A DNA stretch of 64,000 bases from Pseudomonas entomophila L48 (GTDB lineage Bacteria; Pseudomonadota; Gammaproteobacteria; Pseudomonadales; Pseudomonadaceae). Location of the stretch: contig NC_008027.1 of NCBI RefSeq assembly GCF_000026105.1, positions 2,804,501 to 2,868,500 of the forward strand, given 5' to 3'. Shown one piece after another: positions 17,061 to 25,341 of the stretch. The position numbers and the translations under genes were made by a program. Numbering within the stretch: position 1 is the first letter of the stretch; each line of letters opens with the position of its first letter. The notes under the pieces were generated by a model, which saw nothing but the letters and a program-made list of their open reading frames with translations, ran no database searches and was not told the origin of the DNA.

Positions 17061-18239
17061 GTTCGAGCCGGGGTGAAGGGGCAGCGACACCAGTAGCGCC
17101 AACCCACCCTCATCACGCCGCTGCGCGGCGATATGCCCGCCATGGGCTTCGCAGATCGCCTGGGCGATCGACAGCCCCAGGCCGCCGCCGCCGGTTACCC
17201 GCGCGCGGGACTGCTCGGCCCGCCAGAAGCGCACGAACATGTTGCCCAGGTCCTTCTGTGCGAGGCCCTGGCCACGGTCGAGGAACTCCAGACGCAGCCA
17301 TGCACCTTCGCGACGCGCTGTAACCTCCAGCGTACGTCCGTCGGAAGCGTACTTGATGGCATTCTCGATCAGGATGTTGATCAACTGGCCCAGCCGGCTC
17401 CTGTCTGCTTCGATTTCCAGTGCGCCGGGCAGGTGCGAGGAGACCTTCATTTCGGTCGCCTCGAATTGCGGCGCGAACCAGTCCAGGCGTTCCTCGACCA
17501 ATCGGGCCAGGGAAAACCCGGTGACGTGCAACGGCAACTGACCGGCGTGGGCCAACGACAGCAGGTGCAGGTCGCCCACCAGGGTATTGAGGTTGTTCAA
17601 CTGGCTCTGTACCAGGCGCAACTGCTCCGGGCTCATTGGGAACACATCGTCGAGCATGCCCTGCACCCGCCCCAGCGCGGCGTTGAGCGGCGTGCGCAGT
17701 TCATGGGCGAGGTTGGAGCTGGACTGCGCCACCTCCCGTTCGTACAGCGCCAAGCGCTCGACCATGCTGTTGAAGTCGCCGCACAGGCGCTGCATTTCCG
17801 CCGGCTGGCCCGGGTACTGCACCACCCGCACTTCGAGGTCGCCACCGGCCACCTGGCGCGCTGCCTGGGCGAGCTTGCGGAACTGCCGGGACAAAGGCCG
17901 GGTCAGCCACAGCGCGATGATGATCACCAGCGGGATGACCAGGGCGACGAAGCTGTACAGCGCCAGCCAGTCGGCGTCGTTGCCGATATCGGGCAGGAAG
18001 CTCTCGACGTCGTAGTAGCGTTGCAGCAACTGCCACAGCACCCCCTCGTGCTGTTTCACGTCGGCCAGCGCGGCGATGTACTGGGCACGGTCGGCGGGCG
18101 TCATCGAGGCCATCACGTGGTACTCGACGAAGTGGTAGTACAGGTACATGCAGCCGACGACGGTGAACACCGCGCTGATGGCCAGCACCGTCATGCGCGA
18201 GCCGACCCAGGCCCACAACGAGTTCCTGCCCAGGGCCAT
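17055..18239 (-). CDS. two-component sensor histidine kinase
   Basis: A 394-aa inner-membrane kinase. There are two membrane helices (about 15-35 and 98-117) around a small periplasmic sensor of about 60 residues. A HAMP linker follows (TRPLSRQFRKLAQAARQVAGGDLEVRV). The dimerisation box is SSNLAHELRTPLNAALG, with the phospho-accepting His. ATPase motifs: LIENAIKYA (N box), DRGQGL (G1), GGGGLGLSIAQ (G2). The ATG shares one base with the stop of the response regulator gene (TGATG), so the pair is co-translated. The signal sensed is unknown. The stop codon derives from a REP element. Confidence 0.92.
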   Translation of the reverse strand: MALGRNSLWAWVGSRMTVLAISAVFTVVGCMYLYYHFVEYHVMASMTPADRAQYIAALADVKQHEGVLWQLLQRYYDVESFLPDIGNDADWLALYSFVALVIPLVIIIALWLTRPLSRQFRKLAQAARQVAGGDLEVRVVQYPGQPAEMQRLCGDFNSMVERLALYEREVAQSSSNLAHELRTPLNAALGRVQGMLDDVFPMSPEQLRLVQSQLNNLNTLVGDLHLLSLAHAGQLPLHVTGFSLARLVEERLDWFAPQFEATEMKVSSHLPGALEIEADRSRLGQLINILIENAIKYASDGRTLEVTARREGAWLRLEFLDRGQGLAQKDLGNMFVRFWRAEQSRARVTGGGGLGLSIAQAICEAHGGHIAAQRRDEGGLALLVSLPLHPGSNP

Positions 18240-18928
18240 CAGTGGAACCGGTAGCCCACCGAGCGCACTGTCACCAGCACCTCGGTGATGCCCACCGCCT
18301 CGAGCTTGCGCCGCAGGTTGTGTACATGGGTGTCGATGATCCGCACCAGCGCATCGCTGTCGGGCATGCACAGCTCCAGCAGCGCCTCGCGGCTGAAGGC
18401 CTTGGACGGCGCGCGCAACAATGCGGCAAGCAGCAGGAACTCCGAGCGGGTCAGGTCCAGAATCGTCTCGTCGCCGTTGGCCTGGCGCACTCCGGCGACG
18501 ATGCGTTCGTTGTCCACCCACACCCCGGCGCACTCGACGCGTTGCTGGGTGGCGGCGGACGCGCCGTAGCGGCGCAGCACGGCATGCACCCGGGCGACCA
18601 CCTCACGGGGGTTGCAGGGCTTGACCACATAATCGTCGGCGCCGTAGCGCAGCGCGCCGATCTTGTCCGGCTCGTCGCCGATGGCCGTGACCATGATCAC
18701 CGGCGTGTTGTGGTTGCGACGGATCTCCGAGAGCAGTTCGGGGCCGGAGAGCTTGGGCAGCATCATGTCCAGCAGGACGATCTGCGGCGACCATTGGCGA
18801 AACAGCGCCAGGCCCCGGGCGCCGTCCTCGGCCACCGCCACCTCGAAGCCGTCCTTGCGCAGGTAGGCCTCGAGGATGCTGGCGCCGTCGGCGTCGTCCT
18901 CGACTATCAATACGCGCTTGGGGAGCAT
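18239..18928 (-). CDS. OmpR-family response regulator
   Basis: A 229-aa protein. The receiver domain (about 1-120) carries the acidic pocket VEDD, the phospho-acceptor in VLLDMMLPKLSG, and the Lys in VVKPCNPRE. The winged-helix output domain covers about 130-229 (LDLTRSEFLLLAALLRAP, IIDTHVHNLRRKLE, VRSVGYRF). The start MLPKRVLIVEDD has AAGGA 6 nt upstream. It is the first gene of a two-gene operon with the sensor kinase. Targets cannot be told; the tccC toxin gene lies about 600 nt away on the other strand. Confidence 0.93.
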   Translation of the reverse strand: MLPKRVLIVEDDADGASILEAYLRKDGFEVAVAEDGARGLALFRQWSPQIVLLDMMLPKLSGPELLSEIRRNHNTPVIMVTAIGDEPDKIGALRYGADDYVVKPCNPREVVARVHAVLRRYGASAATQQRVECAGVWVDNERIVAGVRQANGDETILDLTRSEFLLLAALLRAPSKAFSREALLELCMPDSDALVRIIDTHVHNLRRKLEAVGITEVLVTVRSVGYRFH

Positions 18929-19087
18929 GTCGTTCCTTCGGGGGCATGGGGTAGGGCGGCGCAGCTTAGCATGGCCAGTAGCCAGGTTGCGCCCCACAAG
19001 GTCGACGCCAGACCGGTAGGCGCCGGCGTTGCCGGCGAAAGGGCCAGCACAGGCGTGATCCGCCTGGTGCAGCCCATCAGCAAGCAA

Positions 19088-19279
19088 TCAGGCGAAAAAT
19101 GGCGGACCCGAGGAGGCCTCGTCCTGAGGCTCCTGCGCCTGGGTATCCTGCAGCACGTTGAGATAGACGGCCGCGCCGCACAAGCCAGCCAACCCGGCAC
19201 TGGCCATGAAGATATCGCCCAGTAATACACCGACGACCAGTGCCAGCAGGCTGAGACGGCTGAGGGTTGCCACGTTCAT
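19088..19279 (-). CDS. small membrane protein of unknown function
   Basis: A 63-aa protein with two hydrophobic helices (NVATLSRLSLLALVVGVLLG and ASAGLAGLCGAAVYLNVL) and an acidic, Gln/Glu-rich tail. GGAG lies 10 nt upstream of the chosen ATG; a longer in-frame reading to 19453 would add a segment without coding character. It is located between the response regulator gene and the divergent tccC gene. I do not recognise a family. Confidence 0.5.
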   Translation of the reverse strand: MNVATLSRLSLLALVVGVLLGDIFMASAGLAGLCGAAVYLNVLQDTQAQEPQDEASSGPPFFA

Positions 19280-19523
19280 GCCCAGTGCGCTCCGCAAGGA
19301 AGGTGACGACCACCATAACGCCCAGGGAAGGATTGCACAGCCAAGGGGGGACGGCTTGGCACTAAGTGCCGATGTTTTGGCCGATCCGTCTCCAACCGGC
19401 CTCGCTGTGTTGGTCGCACGAATGTCATTGGATTGGGGCTGCTGCTGCAACAAAGGCCTTTTTCTCCCGTTACCTATAATTTCGCTGCAGGCCCGCCTGC
19501 GCCGGAATCAACAGGAGAACGCA

Positions 19524-22496
19524 ATGGACGCTTCATTGTTCAGCAACACACCCGTGGTCACGGTCTTCGATGGCCGAGGCCTGATGGTGCGCGGTATCGA
19601 GTACCACCGTCACCCCGAGACACCAGACGACGGCACGGTGCGCATCACCCACCACCGGTACGATGGCCGGGGCTTGCTCGCCCGCAGTGCCGACCCACGT
19701 CTGCACGAGGTCGGGCTTGCCAACTTCAGCTACCTGACCGACCTGCGCGGTAACGCACTGCGTACCCGAAGCGCGGACGCCGGTACCTCGCAGACCCTCA
19801 ATGACATGGCGGGCCGACCGCTGCTGGCGGTGAGCAGTATCCGCACGGATGAACACGACGAGGATGACCACTCCCAGGCCGTCTGGCGTACCTGGCGGTA
19901 CGAAGGCGCGGATCTTCCAGGTCGGCTGACAAGCGTCGCGGACCAGGTGGCCGGCGAAGAGGAGCGGATCAGCGAGCGCTTGCTTTATGCCGGCAATACC
20001 GCGGCGGAAAAGGGCCTGAACCTCGCCGGGCAGTGCGTCAGCCATTATGAAACGGCCGGCCTGTTGCATACGGACAGCATCGCACTCACCGGCGTGCCGC
20101 TCTCCGTTACGCGGCGGCTGCTGGTGGACGCCGACAACCCGGACATCGTCGCGCACTGGCAGGGAGAGGATGTCGACGAGTGGGATGCGCTGCTTGCGCC
20201 GCAGACCTACACCACCCAAAGCCAGGCGGACGCAACGGGAGTGACGCTTTCCACCACCAATGCAGCAGATCACCAGCAGCGTCTGGCCTACGACGTGGCA
20301 GGGCGGCTCGCAGGTAGCTGGCTGACGCTGAAGGGCGGCAAGGAGCAACCGATCGTCGTATCCATGCAGTATTCCGCTGCGGGGCAGAAGCTGCGCGAAA
20401 CGCATGGCAATGGGGTGGTCACCACCTACACGTACGAGGCGCGTACACAGCGGCTCACCGGTATCACGGCGGTGCGCGTGAAAGACGCCAAGGTCTTGCA
20501 GGACCTGCGCTATGCGTTCGATCCAGTAGGCAATGTGATAAGCGTGCGCAACGATGCGCAAGAAGCCCGATTCTGGCACAACCAGAAGGTGGTGCCCGAA
20601 AGCACTTATCTCTATGACAGCCTGTACCAACTGGTCCAGGCCCAAGGGCGAGAAATGGCAAGTGCTGGTCAGCAAGGTCCGCAACTCCCTCCGGTAATAG
20701 TCCCCATCCCTGTCGACAACTCTGCCTACACCAACTACACGCGTACTTATCGCTACGATAACGCCGGCAACCTCACGCAGATTCGCCACAGCCCGGCCAC
20801 GGGAACCGGCTATACAACCGACATGACGATCAGCGACCGCAGTAACCGTGGCGTCCAGCGCGCATTGACAGATAACCCTGCCGAAGTGGATGCCTTGTTC
20901 ACGGCAGGCGGGCAGCAAATATTGCTGCAACCGGGGCAGCCCCTGAGTTGGACGCCACGCCTGGAGCTGTTGCAGGTGAACGGTGTGACGCGCGCCAAGG
21001 CCGAGGATGACCGCGAAAGTTACCGTTATGACAGCGCTAGCCAGCGCATCTTGAAAGTGGGTTTCAAAGTGTCGAGTGGCGTTACGCACACGCATCAAAC
21101 CCTCTATCTACCGGGCCTAGAACTACAGACCAAGGCGCTCGACGGTGCACAAACCGAGCATCTGCACGTGATCGTGGTGGGTGAGGCGGGGCGTGCACAG
21201 GTGCGGGTGTTGCACTGGGAACATGGGCGGCCGGGAGGGCTTGATAACGATCAGGTGCGTTACAACCTGGCTGACCTTGTGGGCAGCAATACCATGGAAA
21301 TCGACGCCGAGGGACAGCTCATCAGCCAAGAGGAGTATTACCCGTATGGTGGAACGGCCCTCCTGGCCGCGCGCAGTGAGCTGGAGGTGGGCTACAAAAC
21401 AATCAGGTATTCAGGTAGGGAGCGAGATTCCACGGGGCTCTATTATTACGGCTTTCGATATTACCAGCCGTGGGCCGGGCGTTGGCTGAGCCCGGATCCG
21501 GCCTGGACTGCGGACGGGCTGAATCTGTATCGGATGGTCAGGAACAATCCACTGACGTATAGAGACAGTGAAGGGCTGAACAGTACGCCTAACTCGACCA
21601 GGCTCGAACCCAGCGTTCCATCTGCGCCACCACCACCACCGCCCTCTGGCATGAGGCTGCCGCCTCCACCGCCACCTCCAGGAATGGGCACCCCCCCGCC
21701 GCCACCTCCAGGAATGGGACTGCCGCCCCCTCCACCGGGTTTGCGTCCTCCGCCTCCAGGGCCAGGTGCAAGTGGTTCGGGTGCAGGCGTGGGTAAAGTC
21801 TTCGACCCCATCCACCTGGTCGCCCCAGGAAATACGCCGGGCAAGGCATCAATGCCCTGGGTGGCAGGAGACTTTGTGGACACAAAGCAGTTGGAGGCAA
21901 CTATTTTCGAACTCTTTGGTGTTGCCAGGCCGATAGCTATCCACAGCGTTCAGCATGAGGACGTCTATCATACAATGAGAAAGTACCCGAAGTATGAGGA
22001 CTACCCAGCTGTTTTGGTGGATAAAGGGGAGTCGCCTCCCGCGTGGACCTCGCCGGATGGCCAAATATATATTGGGGTGACGGCGCCGGACTACAACGTT
22101 GACGGGGTACTGGACGTGGACAAGATACGGTCCACCATCGTCCATGAAAGCTTGCATGCCGCGTCCCATCGGCATGAAGGTTTTCAGCCGGAAACGGATA
22201 CCAGTGTAGACAACCTCAATTACGATGAGTATGTCACGGACTATATGGCGAAGCAGGTATTTGACAAGTTGTTTCCTGGGGCAACTTACAAGACTCGCTA
22301 TTTCACGAACTTTGGAGACCGCTTCGTGCAGTGGGGAGGAAACTTGCCAAAATTCATGATTGACTCGGGGCATACCACCCGGGCGGAACTTGAAAGTGGT
22401 TACTTCAAGACAGGAAAACTTCCTGCGCTCAAGGGAAAACTGCTGGATGACTGGAAGCGTATCGCTAAAAGAGCAGGGGGCGGATTGAAATATTAG
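19524..22496 (+). CDS. tccC: TccC-type Rhs toxin with metallopeptidase-like tip
   Basis: A 990-aa Tc-toxin C subunit. Residues 1 to about 685 are the YD/Rhs-repeat shell. It closes with the conserved core RYYQPWAGRWLSPDPAW...NLYRMVRNNP and an RDSEGL site, where the toxin tip is expected to be cut off inside the cocoon. Residues 686-990 are the variable tip. It begins with a proline-rich linker (about 702-748) of four P5-7/GM(G) units. The tip proper contains HESLHAASH at 874-882 and an ExxxD at 902-906, the metal-binding pattern of gluzincin peptidases. The tip is visibly lower in GC than the shell, as expected for exchanged cargo. AGGAG lies 7 nt upstream of the ATG. No TcA or TcB gene lies in the window. 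Confidence 0.88.
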   Translation: MDASLFSNTPVVTVFDGRGLMVRGIEYHRHPETPDDGTVRITHHRYDGRGLLARSADPRLHEVGLANFSYLTDLRGNALRTRSADAGTSQTLNDMAGRPLLAVSSIRTDEHDEDDHSQAVWRTWRYEGADLPGRLTSVADQVAGEEERISERLLYAGNTAAEKGLNLAGQCVSHYETAGLLHTDSIALTGVPLSVTRRLLVDADNPDIVAHWQGEDVDEWDALLAPQTYTTQSQADATGVTLSTTNAADHQQRLAYDVAGRLAGSWLTLKGGKEQPIVVSMQYSAAGQKLRETHGNGVVTTYTYEARTQRLTGITAVRVKDAKVLQDLRYAFDPVGNVISVRNDAQEARFWHNQKVVPESTYLYDSLYQLVQAQGREMASAGQQGPQLPPVIVPIPVDNSAYTNYTRTYRYDNAGNLTQIRHSPATGTGYTTDMTISDRSNRGVQRALTDNPAEVDALFTAGGQQILLQPGQPLSWTPRLELLQVNGVTRAKAEDDRESYRYDSASQRILKVGFKVSSGVTHTHQTLYLPGLELQTKALDGAQTEHLHVIVVGEAGRAQVRVLHWEHGRPGGLDNDQVRYNLADLVGSNTMEIDAEGQLISQEEYYPYGGTALLAARSELEVGYKTIRYSGRERDSTGLYYYGFRYYQPWAGRWLSPDPAWTADGLNLYRMVRNNPLTYRDSEGLNSTPNSTRLEPSVPSAPPPPPPSGMRLPPPPPPPGMGTPPPPPPGMGLPPPPPGLRPPPPGPGASGSGAGVGKVFDPIHLVAPGNTPGKASMPWVAGDFVDTKQLEATIFELFGVARPIAIHSVQHEDVYHTMRKYPKYEDYPAVLVDKGESPPAWTSPDGQIYIGVTAPDYNVDGVLDVDKIRSTIVHESLHAASHRHEGFQPETDTSVDNLNYDEYVTDYMAKQVFDKLFPGATYKTRYFTNFGDRFVQWGGNLPKFMIDSGHTTRAELESGYFKTGKLPALKGKLLDDWKRIAKRAGGGLKY

Positions 22497-22507
22497 GCGC
22501 TCCAGGA

Positions 22508-22581
22508 ACCGCCGCCGGCAAGCGAATGTGGCCGATGCTGCTGTTTTCCACCGCTTGTAAGAGTGTGTACCCGGCGGCGGT
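22508..22581. repeat. 11-bp inverted repeat between convergent tccC and VOC genes
   Basis: ACCGCCGCCGG and its exact complement CCGGCGGCGGT flank a 52-nt loop in the 97-bp gap between the two stops. It could act as a bidirectional terminator, but the loop is long and no T tract follows. Confidence 0.3.
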
Positions 22582-22593
22582 GCCCCCTCGATC

Positions 22594-23031
22594 TCACATG
22601 GGCACCGCACGGCCAAGTGGGCGCTCCCCGAGTCGCTCGCCAAGCCTGAGCAGGTAACCATCAGGGTCCTGAACCAGAAACTGACGCTGGCCCACCTCTA
22701 CGTCCCCAGCCCGGTACCACGCATCCTCACAGGCCTGGAACAGCGGCCACCCGGCGTGGCGCAGGCGCTCGATGACGGGCGCGACTTCGGTGACCTCGAT
22801 CTGAAAGTTGATACCCCTGCCCAACGGCACTTCCAACCGGCCGGTGATCCACTGGTCATCAAGGTTGATCTGTTCGAGCATGAGCTGGGCCCCCTGCAGA
22901 TCCAGGTAGGCGAATCCCTCCTCGGGGCGTCGGTAAGCCACCTGGAACCCCAGCAGTGACACCCAGAACGCCAGGCTTCGTTCAAGGTCGGTCACGATCA
23001 GTTCGGGAACCAACTTATTGCGAACAAACAT
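22594..23031 (-). CDS. VOC-family (glyoxalase/bleomycin-resistance fold) protein
   Basis: A 145-aa protein with the paired beta-alpha-beta-beta-beta units of the VOC superfamily. The first unit includes ELIVTDLERSLAFWVSLLGFQVAYR and the second includes INFQIEVTEVAPVIERLRHAGW and FLVQDPDGYLLRLGERLG. The family includes glyoxalases, bleomycin-binding proteins and dioxygenases; the DPDGYLLRL ending is closest to drug-binding or unassigned members. MFVRNKL is preferred as start because AAGGA lies 8 nt before it; an ATG 9 nt earlier is possible. The start overlaps the 3' end of the diguanylate cyclase gene, so the two are probably co-transcribed. Confidence 0.82.
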   Translation of the reverse strand: MFVRNKLVPELIVTDLERSLAFWVSLLGFQVAYRRPEEGFAYLDLQGAQLMLEQINLDDQWITGRLEVPLGRGINFQIEVTEVAPVIERLRHAGWPLFQACEDAWYRAGDVEVGQRQFLVQDPDGYLLRLGERLGERPLGRAVPM

Positions 23032-24574
23032 TTGATCCATCCTTGGGTAATGTGGGTAAATCGATTCGCTCGCATTCGCCGACGTGCAAGCAGTCACGGC
23101 CGGCGTCCTTGGCACGGTAGAGCGCCTGGTCCGCGGCGGCGAGCAACGATTGCCAGCCATCCAGTTGTGCCCCTGGGGCGCTGCTGACGCCGACACTGAC
23201 CGTTACCCGGCCAAAGGGGCTGCCTGGATGATCGATCGTCTCGTGCGCCAAGCGTTCGAGCATCAATTGCGCGACCACCGCCGCACCGCCACTGTCGGTG
23301 TCGGGCAGGATCACCGCCATTTCCTCGCCACCGTAGCGGGCCAGCAGGTCGGACGGGCGGCGAATGCACGTCGCCAGCACCTTGGCGACCCGCTGCAGGC
23401 AGGCGTCGCCGGCCGGATGGCCAAAGGTATCGTTATAGCGCTTGAAGTGGTCGATATCGATCATCAGCAAGGCCAGCGGCGTGCCGTTGCGCTGCGCCCG
23501 TCGGGCCTCCAGGACCAGTGTTTCATCGAAGCAGCGCCGATTGGCCAGGCCCGTCAGCGCATCGATGTTCGCCAGGCGTTCGAGCTGCTGGTTGCTGTCG
23601 AGCAACTGTTGCTGTGCCACCCGCAACTGTTCCTGCACCGCAATGCGCCGGCGGATCGCGCGGATCAGCATCCAGCCGATGACCCCGGTGAGGACGAGCA
23701 GGCCGGCGACCACCAGCAGCGACAGCAACGCTTCCAGCCGCCAGGCCGCCAAGGCCTCGCGCTTGCCCAGGGCCACCGTGGTCAGCAGTGGCAGCCGGTC
23801 GCTCTTGCGGAAGGCGTACAGCCGTTCGACACCGTCCAGGCTGGAGGTGAACGAGGCGGTGCCCACCGACTGGTCGACCAGGTACTTGGCGTAGATCGGC
23901 GACTTGGAAAAGTTGCGGCCCATGTCCTGCTCGCGGAACGGGTAGCGCACCAGCAGCGTGCCGTCGGTATGCGACAGGCCGATGGCGCCGTCCTGGCCCA
24001 CGTCGATCTTGCCGAACAGGCGCAGGAAGTTCTCGATGCCCAGTGTCACCGCCACCACGCCGGCAAACTCGCCCTGCGGGCCATTGAAACGGCGGCTGAC
24101 GGTGACCACCCACTCCTGGTTGGCACGGCTGCGGATCGGCGGGCCGATGAAGGGCTCGCGGGAGGGATCGTCGCGGTGATGGATGAAGTAGGCTCGGTCG
24201 CTGCTGTTGGCGCCAGCCGGTATCGGCCGGTTGGAGGACATCAGCCAGTGGCCGTCGCTGGCGTAGACGGTGACACCGCTCAGTTGCGGCATCAACGGCT
24301 GCTGGCGGCTCACCAGTTGGGTCAGCCGCTCGATCTGCGCCGGCCCGCTGCCTTCGGTTTCCAGGCGTTCGACCAGGCCGAGCAGCAACAGTGAACTTTG
24401 CCGGACGATGCCTTCGGAGTAGGTGGCGAGTGCCTGGGTCAGGTTAAGGCTGTGGGTGTCGATGTCTTCCAGGGCCTGTTTGCGCGAAGCCATCACCTTC
24501 CACAGGGTCAGTGATGCAAGCGAACAGCCGATGACCAGTAACAGAAGGACTACGAGGTGGATGTCACGCTTCAC
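23015..24574 (-). CDS. membrane diguanylate cyclase with periplasmic dCache-like sensor
   Basis: A 519-aa protein that makes c-di-GMP from GTP. There is an N-terminal membrane helix (about 7-28), a periplasmic double-Cache-like domain of about 240 residues (RAYFIHHRDDPSREPFIGPP; GVVAVTLGIENFLRLF), and a second helix (about 284-306). A coiled coil and the GGDEF domain follow. The active site is RYGGEEM at about residue 415. The inhibitory site RPSD lies five residues before it, so product feedback is likely. Metal ligands are in LMIDIDHFKRYND. The sensed ligand is unknown. The VOC gene downstream overlaps it slightly. Confidence 0.92.
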   Translation of the reverse strand: MKRDIHLVVLLLLVIGCSLASLTLWKVMASRKQALEDIDTHSLNLTQALATYSEGIVRQSSLLLLGLVERLETEGSGPAQIERLTQLVSRQQPLMPQLSGVTVYASDGHWLMSSNRPIPAGANSSDRAYFIHHRDDPSREPFIGPPIRSRANQEWVVTVSRRFNGPQGEFAGVVAVTLGIENFLRLFGKIDVGQDGAIGLSHTDGTLLVRYPFREQDMGRNFSKSPIYAKYLVDQSVGTASFTSSLDGVERLYAFRKSDRLPLLTTVALGKREALAAWRLEALLSLLVVAGLLVLTGVIGWMLIRAIRRRIAVQEQLRVAQQQLLDSNQQLERLANIDALTGLANRRCFDETLVLEARRAQRNGTPLALLMIDIDHFKRYNDTFGHPAGDACLQRVAKVLATCIRRPSDLLARYGGEEMAVILPDTDSGGAAVVAQLMLERLAHETIDHPGSPFGRVTVSVGVSSAPGAQLDGWQSLLAAADQALYRAKDAGRDCLHVGECERIDLPTLPKDGSNVCSQ

Positions 24575-24741
24575 GTCAGTACCTGATGGGGAGTCCGGGG
24601 CCGTTGCTGGCGATCATGGGGCGAAAACCATGGCAGAAGGCCATTTCTGGCCCGTGCAAGGATACAAGGACTTCGACAAGGCGCACAGCGATGCTCTCAT
24701 GGGCATGACGGGGCCGAACATTGTGTTGATTGCACGGGCCT

Positions 24742-24830
24742 GTTCGCCGGCAAAGCCGGCTCCTACAGGTGGATGCGGTCCTTGTAGGAGCGGATTCATC
24801 CGCGATGCGCCGCGCGCGCGGCGCTCGATC
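24742..24830. repeat. mixed REP elements (two types)
   Basis: A first unit (CGCCGGCAAAGCCGGCTCCTACAGG) is followed by a second unit of the TGTAGGAGCGGATTCATCCGCGATGCGCCGCG type, which ends in GGCGCTCGATC. The second unit recurs, as inverted pairs, near 37.0 kb and 62.5 kb. The 280-bp gap around it holds no gene. Confidence 0.75.
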
Positions 24831-24852
24831 CCCCAGACGCTGCAGCAGATCG

Positions 24853-25341
24853 CTAAGCGGCCATCCGCAAGAAGAGGGGCATGAACAAGGCCCAGAGCGG
24901 CGCCAACAGCAGGGCGGTAACCGCAGGCCCCAGCGGCAGCTCGACACCCGCCAACCTGGCACCGGCCAGGTAAGCCAACGGCCCGCCCACCAGGCCCAGC
25001 AGCGCCGCCCGCCAATACGCACGTGCTGCCCACGCCAGGCTATGGCGCAGGCCGCTGGCGAGCACCAGCCAGAGCAATGCCAGCCACAGGGGCAGGGGCC
25101 ACTGCCCGAAACGGAAAACCTCCAATGCCCCCAGTAAACTGTCCAGCAGCCAGCCTGCCGGGGCCACGCACAGCAACGCGCGTACTTCTCCAAGGCGGTC
25201 CGGGCAACGCCAAAGGTGCACGAGCAAACCCAGCGGCACGATCGGCAGCAGCCATGGCAAGCTGGCCCCAAGCACGCAGATCCACCAACCGGCTTGCAGC
25301 CACAGGGCGTTGCCAACCAGCCAGCGGTTGCTCATCCTCAT
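24853..25341 (-). CDS. DUF2878-family membrane protein
   Basis: A 162-aa protein with about five membrane helices (LVGNALWLQAGWWICVLGASLPWLL at the start). Arrangement and neighbours match the DUF2878 proteins that follow cyclopropane-fatty-acid synthases in Pseudomonas. No enzymatic motif is seen. The ATG shares a base with the stop of the CFA synthase gene (TGATG); a second ATG two codons on is possible. It is the last gene of a six-gene operon and probably acts in the inner membrane on lipids or as a chaperone; this is inferred from context only. Confidence 0.78.
   Translation of the reverse strand: MRMSNRWLVGNALWLQAGWWICVLGASLPWLLPIVPLGLLVHLWRCPDRLGEVRALLCVAPAGWLLDSLLGALEVFRFGQWPLPLWLALLWLVLASGLRHSLAWAARAYWRAALLGLVGGPLAYLAGARLAGVELPLGPAVTALLLAPLWALFMPLFLRMAA

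Noticed and set aside
19206..19523. N-terminal extension of TccC
   Set aside because: The added residues do not resemble TccC, and AGGAG lies 7 nt before the ATG at 19524.
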